Source of the DNA: Hyalella azteca
Lineage: Eukaryota; Arthropoda; Malacostraca; Amphipoda; Hyalellidae
Direction of reading: 5' to 3'
Assembly: GCF_000764305.2 (NCBI RefSeq)
Contig: NW_025935144.1
Location: 217,738 to 281,737, forward strand
DNA: 64,000 bases
Every line of letters starts with the position of its first letter. Within the stretch, counting starts at the first letter, position 1. The notes under the pieces were generated by a model. That model worked only from the letters and a program-made list of their open reading frames with translations. It made no database searches and was not told the origin of the DNA. Positions 47,374 to 57,620 of this stretch are shown one piece after another. The position numbers and the translations under genes were made by a program.

Positions 47374-49419
47374 GGACTTTTTTTTCTATTTTTCCAAACT
47401 TTTGAGGCCCGCTAGTAACAGTAGATATTACTAGATTGTCCTGTAATTGTATCATAAATAGTACACAATATCTCAATAAAAGAAAATGATCGGACATTTT
47501 GCCATGCAAATTATTTTTTATATTTTCACCAGTTTTTCAGTTTTTAATGCATTCAAAAATTTTCGGACAAGCAATTAGATCCATGCAAGCAGTCAGTGGC
47601 ATCAACTGAGGAACTGTTATAAACAATCGAACCAAGGTTTCCTCGCATCTAAACTATTCACCCTACTCTATTAGCCGGTATCCAAACCTTTCACAATATA
47701 TTTTAAGCTTTTAAATACCACCGTCGCCCAGGCAAGATATTCCTTCAACTGTTTAGTTCTAAAAATGAAATCCCGAATCGATTCAATTCGGTAGCCGTTT
47801 GCGCGTCTAGCCTCACTAAGAACTTTTGTGCCATAACAAATTAATATTCTACATAAAAAATAAATGAGATCCCGTTACTCCGGGAAAAAGACAGTAATTT
47901 AAAGCTTCCTCGAGCTCGTTGATCAAGTAGACTGTTTCATAGCAAAAACTACGTTAGCTGAGCATCAAATGAAAGCGTTCAAACAACTACAAGAAAGCGG
48001 TTTGGGATGTGTCCAGGAGTTAATGCATTCTTAAATAGATTGAAACTCATTAAAATAAATAGGTCCGTTTACAGGATGGCAAAATAAGAGTCATTCAAAG
48101 GAAATGCTTTAGATACGAGCCCAGACGTAATATTAAATCAGAAAATGCTGGTGCATTATTTATGAACTAATCAACACCGTCTTGCTGAATTTTTTATTAT
48201 TATCTGATGGTGTTAACACACATGAGAAATGTGATACAATTTTGGATTGTATTTTGGAAAAGCGAGCTTACAGTAAGTGCTCTGCCGTGTAATTTATTCC
48301 GTGTAATATAATAACTCCAAGCAATGGCTTGGGGTTCTGCATTCAAATTTCATCCTAGTATATTTATACATTTAAATGCGCTAGTAGCATTCCTACAGTA
48401 GATCCTGCACGCACATTTGTGACATATTTCTGCTGTATTTAAATTTTTATCAATTAATTGTTTTTATCTATTGTGGTACAGTAAGATTCGGCCGATACAT
48501 GAAACTGAAATCAATCGGGGCATTTCACATACTTTCATCGAACCTTGAAACACAATGAAGGTCTATGATTGATCACAATTATGAAATAACAGTGGTGGGT
48601 GATCTGCAGATGTTCCCCACATCTTATTCACTACATTATTATGCATGACAGGCGTCCACCAGCCAGCATACGGAGCGCGCCTTATCCCGTTACGCAGGCA
48701 CGACATGTCAGGCCATCGTTATTTCTTCAGGCACCCTTTACTTCGTAGGCCGCTCCGCGATTTGCATAGCAAAAAGTCCTCAAGCAATTAAGGTTTGGCC
48801 AGAGTAAGCGGCTAAATTATTTGTGTATAAAAACAGAACGCTAGCGTCTTGCATAAATTGAAAGGATCCCTGAAAAAATTAACGTGTCCCACGGGCATGC
48901 GAGGAGAAGCTGCCCATACATTGCACGACTTCAGGTCTCCTGCTGTTCACGTCCTCGGTTATTGGAGGGCGATGAGGCCTGGCAAATTCATTTGACTCAT
49001 GTGAAAAGTTTTTATCCTGTCTAGCATTTCATGTAATTTCCGGTACATACAAAAAGAAATCGCGTTCAATGATTCGACCTAATTAATTGAAATATATTAT
49101 ACATTATCGAGTTTCGAGTCAATAATGCCAGTCCAACTCGACATTCTTGAGAGGGTTTTGTGGCATCCTAAAATCGAACTATTAGCTACGCATACGAAGC
49201 ATACGTGGAGATATATTAAGAAACATACGCATTGAAACATTAGTTAAAATACTAAACTTGGATCAAGATAACACCGGACGGAGACTAAATAGATCATTCA
49301 TCAATATATAATTCTTATGCGTGAATATACACCGCTTTTCTAACCATGGCAGCAATTGCCCCAATGTCTATTAAAGACGTTGGTATCATCGCCTCTGAAC
49401 TGGATGACTCATCGTCGTT
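47374..49419. other. AT-rich non-coding DNA
   Basis: No supported gene or element. Confidence 0.4.
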
Positions 49420-49740
49420 TCTGTACTGGTATCGCCATCATCATCTCGGTGTTGACTTGCCTATCTGTTCGGCGCTGGCTTGCCCATCATCATCCCGGGG
49501 CTGACTTCACTATCATCGTATGGGCGTCGGCTTTTCTAGCATCGTCTCAGGACTGACTTACCTATCACTGTCTCAGTGATGGTTTTCCTATCATCGTCTC
49601 AAAGCTGGCTCACCTTTATCATGGTCTCGTTAGTGGTGGAACTATCATTGTCTCGGTGTTGGTTTGCCTATCATCGTATTGGTGCTGGCTACTCAATAGC
49701 CGTCTCAGCAATGGCTTTTCTATCATCGTCTCAGTGCGCG
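49420..49740. repeat. Degenerate ~30-bp tandem repeat
   Basis: About ten diverged units of CTATCATCGTCTC..TG.TGGCTT(G/T)C. The array keeps open frames on the + strand (49356-49556, 49576-49785) that reflect the repeat and not a known protein. Confidence 0.8.
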
Positions 49741-50215
49741 ACTTTGAAATATAGGGTGGTTATCAGGCTGATTAGTGAAATTTGAGATTAATTCATTCAA
49801 AAAGCATTTATAATTGCTTTTTGTATAATTGCTTTAGCCGTGCCCTGCATCGTGCGCTGCCTGCCTTCATCCCATCAATGATTTCCCGGCGATGCTGTCA
49901 CTGCCGCCCAGAGGAGATGTTAACTTCTGTGCATTAATTATGTGGAATATTTTTCTTTTGATCAAAATTTAATAATCAGCAGCATTGTTCATGAGTTCGT
50001 AAAATTGAAAAATAACAAATAATGCATAAATTTACTTAATACGACACCGTGACCACGAATGTGTGATAAGTGAACTTACGATTCAGCGATGATCGTTTGG
50101 TGTCGCGTTTGGTGCTGCGTTGGGTGCGGCGTTGAGCGTCGCGTTGAGCGTCGCGTTGGGTGTCAAGTTTTGGGTCGTCCACAATTTAAAGGCGCGGGTC
50201 CCCGCGGCTGCAGTG

Positions 50216-50321
50216 ATGGACGCGTCCGGTGAGGCGAGACTTGGCGACAGACGAATTTCTTTCCCCGAATTAATGGTCGCTCACATGCACAAACGCTTCC
50301 CACTGATGCGTATTTCTCAAC
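50216..50321 (+). CDS. Possible first coding exon, product unknown
   Basis: The ATG at 50216 has a purine at -3 and G at +4 (CAGTGATGG). It opens 35 codons reading MDASGEARLGDRRISFPEL and MVAHMHKRFPLMRISQ and runs into a strong donor, CTCAAC|GTAAGT, in phase 1. The upstream 120 bases are GC-rich with GTCGCGTTGAGC repeats, as in a 5' UTR. The frame is also open upstream to 50093, so the start is not certain. I recognise no family and could not find a following exon. Confidence 0.3.
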
Positions 50322-51087
50322 GTAAGTCTTGAGTGAGCACCACTCCAGCCATCCGCTTGCGAAAAATAAACAGGAAAATTCTCGATGAGAAATATCAATT
50401 ATTTTCGCTTCACGATTTTCTCCTGGTAAAGAAAAATGCACACGTTCGAATTATGGAGCAGTTTTTTTAGATAATGATTCGATTGCTTTAAAAATTTGAA
50501 TAAAGTACCATGAATTATTGAAGATAAAATTACTTTCATAACTTTTATGTGACCTACTTTTCACCCATATTATGTACTTGAACTAGACAAACACAACCTA
50601 AAAATTATTGAAAAGGAAATTAACTGTTTACTCTGAAGAGTAAGACATAAAACTACAATAAATCTAGCTTTGTGCACGTGAAGCGGAAGAGAAAATAACC
50701 AATTTCCATTCAAATTCAAGGCCATGATAAATGATCACTTTATCCTGCGTAAAGATATTTCCTCTATTAATTGAAGGTAAACGATAATTGCACAATAATT
50801 TTTAAGTTTCTATTGTATGAATTTGAACAGATCTTTTAACCGAATTGCAATATAAGAATGTAAGAGGTTGCAATACTTGCAATGTTGCAATGCATCGTAT
50901 AAACTTAAGTTATGAAAAAATAGGTGATTGATTTTCATTCTAATCATCATTGACCGTAAACCCAATTTAATATGCATCCGCTGATCAGAACTGTAGAAAT
51001 ATTCTGATTCCCAGAAACATTCTTCATGAATTAAACGGAACCCAGTACGCCGTCCAGCATCTGGATATTTTCATAAATTGTAGAGCA

Positions 51088-52677
51088 TTAAATGGACGCA
51101 GATGCGTGTGGCCTGGTTTGTACACCAACATTAGTAGCCGTGCTGTTTGTTGTAACACAAATGCTGACATCAAACCTGCAATAAAAGTCGTTGAGAAACG
51201 ATCAGTCTTCCAAGACACAGTCCTGTGCCCCGAGATCATAGTTCTTCTCTGTATCGCATTACGATGAGCTGGCGGTACAGTCAGCGCGGAAACATCTGCT
51301 CAATAATGTTGCGTAAACACAAGAATAAGTTTGCTGGAAGGCTGGAAGGGTGTATTACCAATAAATTGATCGATAAATACTCCATTAATAATAGGTTTAT
51401 GTATAAAGGATTGTGTGTGTGTGTGTTTATTTATAACACTGCTTAATCTATGCCATTTCAAAAATTTGAACAAAAATTCTACTTGCGCGCGTATTTCAGA
51501 GTGGATTAGAGATAAATTGGGAACCTTCAGTGAGACGAAAGCTTTTTACTTCGTTATCCGCATTTAAGCATTCAAGACGAACATACACATGGATTTCTAA
51601 CATGCACTTATTCCACTTTGAATGCACGTTCGAGTCGTAAAATTGTTCAGGATAGATTCCAAAATTGATTGAACATGTCCAGCAATCAATTCCATTCACG
51701 GAATGACATGCACTAATCGAAGGACCTAAAACAAACATGTTTTCGCGGTGCAGCTGCCGAATGCAGGTAGAAATTGGGCTCTATTATAGAGAGAGATTTC
51801 ACATGTCAGTAGATTCTACTCGCAGATAAGAATATTTGTTGTTCACAAGAAGAGTAATTCCTACTCATTAGATTCCGGCTTATTTTCAATATCACATATA
51901 CTGCTGTGTGAACGGCTCTATGAACTGCAGTGAACATCAAAGTTATAATTGATTTCTTCACACATTTAAATGACTGTAATCAAAGAAGACCCATAACCTA
52001 ACCTTTTATAGTGGCGACAGTTAGTGTCTAATTGCGAGTCGCTACTGTCAACACAGAGTTGAGTGCCATTTTAATGAATAGCAGGAATATTATCAGGACA
52101 TCTAAACATAAGATAAAGTTCAGTCATTTTTGTAGTTTTACGTAATGGAAGGGCAAAATTAACTAGAATTGGCAAGATACAGACTTAAGTAGATAAGCTA
52201 AATTAGTTCTTTGCGTTGTCACGAATACATTAGTTATAGAAAACTAGCGATAATTTGAGTACTGCCAATTCCTGTATATGATGCACTGTCCGGGGATATC
52301 GAGACTACGTTCCCTTGAGCCACCCAGTGACCCACATCTTAGACGATCCAATAATTCAGTTTCTTTCAACAATATTTTTCACTGTCAAAGAAGCAGCTTG
52401 AAATCAATCATGTATGGCTTATCTGCAAGTGAAGTGAGCCGGACTCGATAATTGCCGGTTGATGCTACCAAGACAAACTTCAATGAATTAATGTGGATGC
52501 GAGGACGTGTCATTGTGAAATGGACTCCGGTGGTTCGTCCATCAAGTTAATTCTCATTTTAATCAAATCAGGAATTCTCATTTTAAACCGCTAAATTGAA
52601 GAAAACTAATAAAATTCAGAATTAACATAACTATGCGAATGCCTCATCACAGTTGAGCTCATGTCGAGCTCAAGTAT
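51088..52677. repeat. Near-identical tandem segmental duplication, copy A (1.59 kb)
   Basis: Starts TTAAATGGACGCAGATGCG and ends GTCGAGCTCAAGTAT. Copy B at 52861-54448 differs by only scattered single bases and a GT microsatellite length change (51412-51426 against the shorter tract in copy B). A 168-bp TTAA-bounded MITE directly precedes copy B. Neither copy contains a recognised gene. Confidence 0.95.
51496..51738 (-). CDS. Possible exon or small Cys-rich protein, duplicated, product unknown
   Basis: An 80-codon minus-strand frame. A splice acceptor TTGTTTTAG lies inside it, which would give an exon 51496-51725 ending at the stop. It reads GPSISACHSVNGIDCWTC, then INFGIYPEQFYDSNVHSKW and NKCMLEIHVYVRLECLNAD. 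Five Cys, with the first three as C-x6-C-x2-C, suggest a secreted disulphide-rich domain, faintly Ly6-like, but I cannot assign a family. The frame is conserved in copy B, though that follows from recent duplication. Confidence 0.25.
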   Translation of the reverse strand: MFVLGPSISACHSVNGIDCWTCSINFGIYPEQFYDSNVHSKWNKCMLEIHVYVRLECLNADNEVKSFRLTEGSQFISNPL

Positions 52678-52696
52678 TTATCCTCGTAGAGTTTTG

Positions 52697-52864
52697 TTAA
52701 GGGACCTAAAACCCACCTCCCTTTGAGGAGCTGTCACAAAGTCATTTTTCGACGCACAGGGACGATACTTATATCGTTCGATGCGCAAGAAAACAACCTT
52801 TAAGATGAGATAAGAAACAGAAAAACTCAAAATTTTCAAATTTTAGCTAGGTCGGTCCCCTTAA
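52697..52864. mobile_element. TTAA-bounded MITE between duplicate copies
   Basis: Ends TTAAGGGACCT and AGGTCGGTCCCCTTAA are an imperfect terminal inverted repeat, with TTAA at both borders as expected of piggyBac-type insertion. The interior has a second inverted pair around CGATACTTATATCG (GACGCACAGGGACGATA / TATCGTTCGATGCGC). 168 bp, no coding capacity. Its right TTAA is also the first four bases of duplicate copy B. Confidence 0.7.
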
Positions 52865-54448
52865 ATGGACGCAGATGCGTGTGGCCTGGTTTGTACACCA
52901 ACATTAGTAGCCGTGCTGTTTGTTGTAACACAAATGCTGACATCAAACCTGCAATAAAAGTCGTTGAGAAACGATCAGTCTTCCAAGACACAGTCCTGTG
53001 CCCCGCGATCATAGTTCTTCTCTGTATCGCATAACGATGAGCTGTCGGTACAGTCAGCGTGGAAACATCTGCTCAATAATGTTGCATAAACACAAGAATA
53101 AGTTTGCTGGAAGGCTGGAAGGGTGTATTACCAATAAATTGATCGATAAATACTCCATTAATAATAGGTTTATGTATAAAGGATTGTGTGTGTGTGATTA
53201 TTTATAACACTGCTTAATCTATGCCATTTCAAAAATTTGAACAAAAATTCTACTTGCGCGCGTATTTCAGAGTGGATTAGAGATAAATTGGGAACCTTCA
53301 GTGAGACTAAAGCTTTTTACTTCGTTATCCGCATTTAAGCATTCAAGACGAACATACACATGGATTTCTAACATGCACTTATTCCACTTTGAATGCACGT
53401 TCGAGTCGTAAAATTGTTCAGGATAGATTCCAAAATTGATTGAACATGTCCAGCAATCAATTTCATTCACGGAATCACATGCACTAATCGAAGGACCTAA
53501 AACAAACATGTTTTCGCGGTGCAGCTGCCGAATGCAGGTAGAAATTGGGCTCTATTATAGAGAGAGATTTCACATGTCAGTAGATTCTACTCACAGGTAA
53601 GAATATTTGTTGTTCACAAGAAGAGTAATTCCTACTCATTAGATTCCGGCTTATTTTCAATATCACATATACTGCTGTGTGAACGGCTCTATGAACTGCA
53701 GTGAACATCAAAGTTATAGTTGATTTCTTCACACAATTAAATGACTGTAATCAAAGAAGACCCATAACCTAACCTTTTATAGTGGCGACAGCTAGTGTCT
53801 AGTTGCGAATCGCTACTGTCAACACAGAGTTGAGTGCCATTTTAATGAATAGCAGGAAGGTTATCAAGACATCTAAACATAAGATAAAGTTCAGTCATTT
53901 TTGTAGTTTTACGTAATGGAAGGGCAAAATTAACTAGAATTGGCAAGATACAGACTTAAGTAGTTAAGCTAAATTAGTTCTTTGCGTTGTCACGAATACA
54001 TTAGTTATAGAAAACTAGCGATAATTTGAGTACTGCCAATTCCTGTATATGATGCACTGTCCGGGGATATCGAGACTACGTTCCCTTGAGCCACCCAGTG
54101 ACCCACATCTTAGACGATCTAATAATTCAGTTTCTTTCAACAATATTTTTCTCTGTCAAAGAAGCAGCTTGAAATCAATCATGTATGGCTTATCTGCAAG
54201 TGAAGTGAGCCGGACTCGATAATTGCCGGTTGATGCTACCAAGGCAAACTTCAATGAATTAATGTGGATGCGAGGACGTGTCATTGTGAAATGGACTCCG
54301 GTGGTTCGTCCATCAAGTTAATTCTCATTTTAATCAATTCAGGAATTCTCATTTTAAACCGCTAAATTGAAGAAAACTAATAAAATTCAGAATTAACATA
54401 ACTATGCGAATGCCTCATCACAGTTGAGCTCATGTCGAGCTCAAGTAT
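52861..54448. repeat. Near-identical tandem segmental duplication, copy B (1.59 kb)
   Basis: See 51088-52677. After the shared end GCTCAAGTAT the flanks diverge at once (TTATCC in A, GCTCGAC in B). Confidence 0.95.
53267..53509 (-). CDS. Second copy of the Cys-rich frame
   Basis: Same length and frame as 51496-51738. The three base differences I see are all amino-acid changing (His to Asp, Gly to Glu, Arg to Ser on the minus strand). The Cys residues are kept. With so few changes this neither proves nor excludes a coding role. Confidence 0.25.
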   Translation of the reverse strand: MFVLGPSISACDSVNEIDCWTCSINFGIYPEQFYDSNVHSKWNKCMLEIHVYVRLECLNADNEVKSFSLTEGSQFISNPL

Positions 54449-54981
54449 GCTCGACTCAGACTTTGTACAATTTTCAGGGATTAACATTTCTCATGGAATC
54501 TTGTCGTAAAATACCCATACAAAATTTTCTCCTTACCTTGGTGCCTAATAATTATTAGGGAACATAAATGAAATTTAAAAATGTAAAAAATTTAATGAAA
54601 ATTTGTACGGGAATTTCACCACGTCAACGCTCATAGTTTCTTGAAAGATTTGTTCATTAAAAAGAATGTTCGCGATCGGTAAATTTCTTACTAAGAAATG
54701 AAGGAAATCATGCGTCTATTGATAAATTTCTGTGACCTTTAATCCAAGCTAAAGTGATTTTAATTATGACATATTTTCAAAACATAGATAAATTTATTGC
54801 TAATTTTCCACGATTACTCGTAGGGGAATTATTCACCAAATTTTCACCAAATTCACCAAAAATTTGTATACTTGAAAAAATATTAAGTGGATCATCATTT
54901 CAAATCAATTAAGTCCGTAAAGTAGTTCATTTTAATGAACTTTTTTCCATCTTAAATCAATTGAAGGCGTGGAAAATCCCC
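54449..54981. other. AT-rich non-coding DNA
   Basis: No supported feature except a short ATTCACCAAATTTT repeat near 54830-54860. Confidence 0.4.
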
Positions 54982-55203
54982 GACCTGTCACGCGGATTGC
55001 CAACACGCGCGCAGGTTATTTCTTAGATGAGACTCGCCCAGGTTCTGTCCGACATTTCAATTTTGGTTTCTGTCTCAAGCATGACCCTAGCAGGTCTAAT
55101 TTGCATTCTAGAATTATCATTCTGGAATAACATCATTATTCTAGAATTATTATTTATTAAAAATTTTCCAAATTATTTCTCCAGTGTCTTGCCTCCAGAA
55201 CTT
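54982..55203. repeat. Dispersed repeat family, copy 2
   Basis: Same ordered blocks as 16781-16952, with an extra AT-rich stretch after GCATTCTAGAATTATCATTC. Copies are perhaps three-quarters alike by eye. Confidence 0.7.
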
Positions 55204-56434
55204 CTATAAGAAAACGTAGTCTTATTGCCACGTTTGTATTCTTTATAATTCGAAGCAGCTATTTTTACGTCGAAGCGTAGAAATACTATTTACGTGTAGA
55301 GAAAAGTATTTCATACAAATAACGCTGAATGTTAACAAAATGAGCTTCTTAATTGAGCTCGCTCAACCGGATATAAGTTCATCAGTTGGAATATTCTATT
55401 GCAGAGAATTTTCCACGTACATTTTTTAATTCAACAAAGTTCAATAGCCCGTAGACTTGGTAGCCAGTTCAGGTAAGCTCTTCAATTGTTCAGTCCGCTA
55501 GAATTATGTGGAGGGAAATAGAACTATGCGTCTACCTCGGAACAGCTGCGACCATTTCTCCCTTGGAATGAAGGATGCTTGAGAGTGAAAGAAGTTACGC
55601 ACAATATATATAAGTAATTTTCTTCAATAACGTATAACGTATAGCCCGTGATTTTTTTTCTTGGTATGAACAATACTATGGAAACATATATATATATATC
55701 GAAAACTTCGTTTATTCCCTTGTTCAATCTATTTTTCTTTATTTTTGTAAACAATACATATTTCAAGTATTTAAGAAGAATAAGTACTTGGTGAATTTTT
55801 GAACAAAATACTATAAAGTATGATTGATTTAAATGCCAATTTGGTTCAAGATGTGATAATCCTACATTTTGAACAAGAGAAATAATGCGAGACTTACATA
55901 TAAAATTTCAGTAATGCATACACGCAGTATATAAAGCTTGTAGATGATGAGTAACCCAGAAAAATATTTCAAACGTTACACGGTTACCGCCAAATCACCT
56001 TTTGCATCTCACAAGTCCGCGAAGTTACTGCTCTCGTGACTGCAAGTTTGCGCATCCACTGACTGCAAGATTGCGCTGGCACGCAATCGTTATCATTATA
56101 GTTGAAGCGTGCTGAAATATTGGACCAACAGGCCAATCGCAGTTAAAAGGTACGTATTTTTTCTCATATTTTCATATATGGCGTCAGCACTGAGTAAACG
56201 ACCCACTTTTTGAAATTTGGTTTCTGAACTTATTGATTGAGGCCATGAGAACGCCGTAGTCTTTACCTCGTTGTCGAAACCTTAAAATTGATTTCATTTA
56301 ACGATATTTGGGAAAATATTTTCTTGTGTGATCGCTTTGGCAGGAATATTTCAGAGAAATTACTGTTCACATACTTATACTTTAAACTTTATTTAAAGGT
56401 ATAAATTTAGTTATTATTATTATTATTATTCCAG
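55204..56434. other. AT-rich non-coding DNA
   Basis: Contains a short (TA)n tract at 55685-55699 and a (TTA)n tract at about 56411-56430 just before the candidate exon. No other supported feature. Confidence 0.4.
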
Positions 56435-56524
56435 GAAGAGATTGTCGTGGCGTCTCGTTCGGATCGAACTTCGAGGGCACGTTACAAGTGGCTAAAAAAG
56501 ACACGAGAGGATAAAAACAGATGA
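56435..56524 (+). CDS. Possible terminal exon, product unknown
   Basis: The acceptor ATTATTATTCCAG is followed by 30 codons to TGA reading EEIVVASRSDRTSRARYKW and LKKTREDKNR. The basic C-terminus and codon choice look coding. After it are diverged GACGTCTATGCTA.AACAAA repeats (56521-56600). No upstream exon was identified, so this rests on a splice-like border and an open frame only. Confidence 0.25.
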   Translation, partial: EEIVVASRSDRTSRARYKWLKKTREDKNR

Positions 56525-57099
56525 CGTCTATGCTAAAACAAAGGACATATGCCAAGACTGACGACGTCTATGCTAGAACAAACAACACCTATGCTAAACC
56601 AGTCCCATCGAACACAAGCTAATCTTCTATTAATATTCACTAGCATTGAAACATTAACGCTGAAAAGAAACGCGGTGATACATGTAATTTATTAGCAAAA
56701 AAGTTAGTGTCTAATTTGGATTTTAGTTCCACTTTGACGTGATCTTGTGTCTGCTTTCATCGTATTTTTTCATACTTATTCATGATTTTGCCAGAAAGAT
56801 ACGCGGGTCAATTAGTCGTGCGTTTTATCGTGTTAGTCATACCCGTGTCAATTCAGTGAAATTTTGATGAGTGATAATGAATATTATCATTTAAGTATGA
56901 TCCTAATTTTTTCTATTATGCTTTCCGTGTAATACTCAAGATTGCTAGTTTACTGACTATCACTAGTTTGAAATTTGTGTTTAACTGATTTGTTTGTTCG
57001 TAGAGAGACTCCGAAATAAAAATTTCGGCTGAAAAGATTCAAAAGCAACGAAATAAATGTTGCAAGAAATTAAACGGGAAAGTTTCATTGATGGCTTAG

Positions 57100-57240
57100 G
57101 CTAAAGTTAACATTTGGTTTCTGTTTTTTGTTTATTTTTACATTTGAATTTTATTTTTACATTTGTTTACATTTTAATTTTACATTTTTATTTTTACATA
57201 TGTTTCTGTTTTTTTTTGTTTATTTTTACATTTGAAGTTT
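57100..57240. repeat. T-rich low-complexity repeats
   Basis: GTTTCTGTTTTTTGTTTATT and TTTTACATTTGAA words recur in direct order. Confidence 0.7.
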
Positions 57241-57300
57241 GTTTCATTCGTTCATTTATCAAGTTTCACTGACCCTTTCTTTTATTATCCAATTGGTTAG

Positions 57301-57423
57301 GCGATCATTAATTGGTTTAATCTCAGGGATCATTGTTGGCATGATATTTCATAATAATCTTGATTCTAAATTCTACCAAACTGCTGCTGCGATTCTTATG
57401 CCGTTACTATCACTAACTCACAA
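57301..57423 (+). CDS. Possible exon of a membrane protein
   Basis: A pyrimidine-rich tract and acceptor CCAATTGGTTAG precede 123 open nt that end at CACAA|GTATTA. It reads RSLIGLISGIIVGMIFHNN, then LDSKFYQTAAAILMPLLSL, that is, two hydrophobic segments split by a short polar loop, as in a polytopic transporter. The family is not recognisable from one exon. It could also be chance in AT-rich DNA. Confidence 0.25.
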
Positions 57424-57558
57424 GTATTATCTATATATCGGCTTTAGATTTTTACAAATTATATTCATGAAAAACTATTTTCCGCTGTTCCAATGTTAAT
57501 CCTAGCATTTTATGTGCAACATTGTTGAAGACGATTAGTGCGTGCGGCAGTTCTATGG

Positions 57559-57592
57559 ATCGGGTTTTCCCGATCATTCGGGAAAACCCGAT
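57559..57592. other. Perfect 15-bp hairpin next to a G-run
   Basis: ATCGGGTTTTCCCGA and its inverse flank TCAT. The stem itself contains a smaller TCGGG/CCCGA palindrome, so alternative hairpins exist. A run of T and GGGGGGG follows at 57605-57620. Not a bacterial terminator in this context; probably the core of a short foldback repeat. Confidence 0.8.
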
Positions 57593-57620
57593 GACCCAAA
57601 ATAATTTTTTTGGGGGGGTT

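Noticed and set aside
49356..49785. Two hydrophobic + strand proteins
   Set aside because: They follow the ~30-bp degenerate tandem repeat and lack a family.
57559..57620. Rho-independent terminator
   Set aside because: Hairpin plus T run looks like one, but the window is eukaryotic and no gene ends there.
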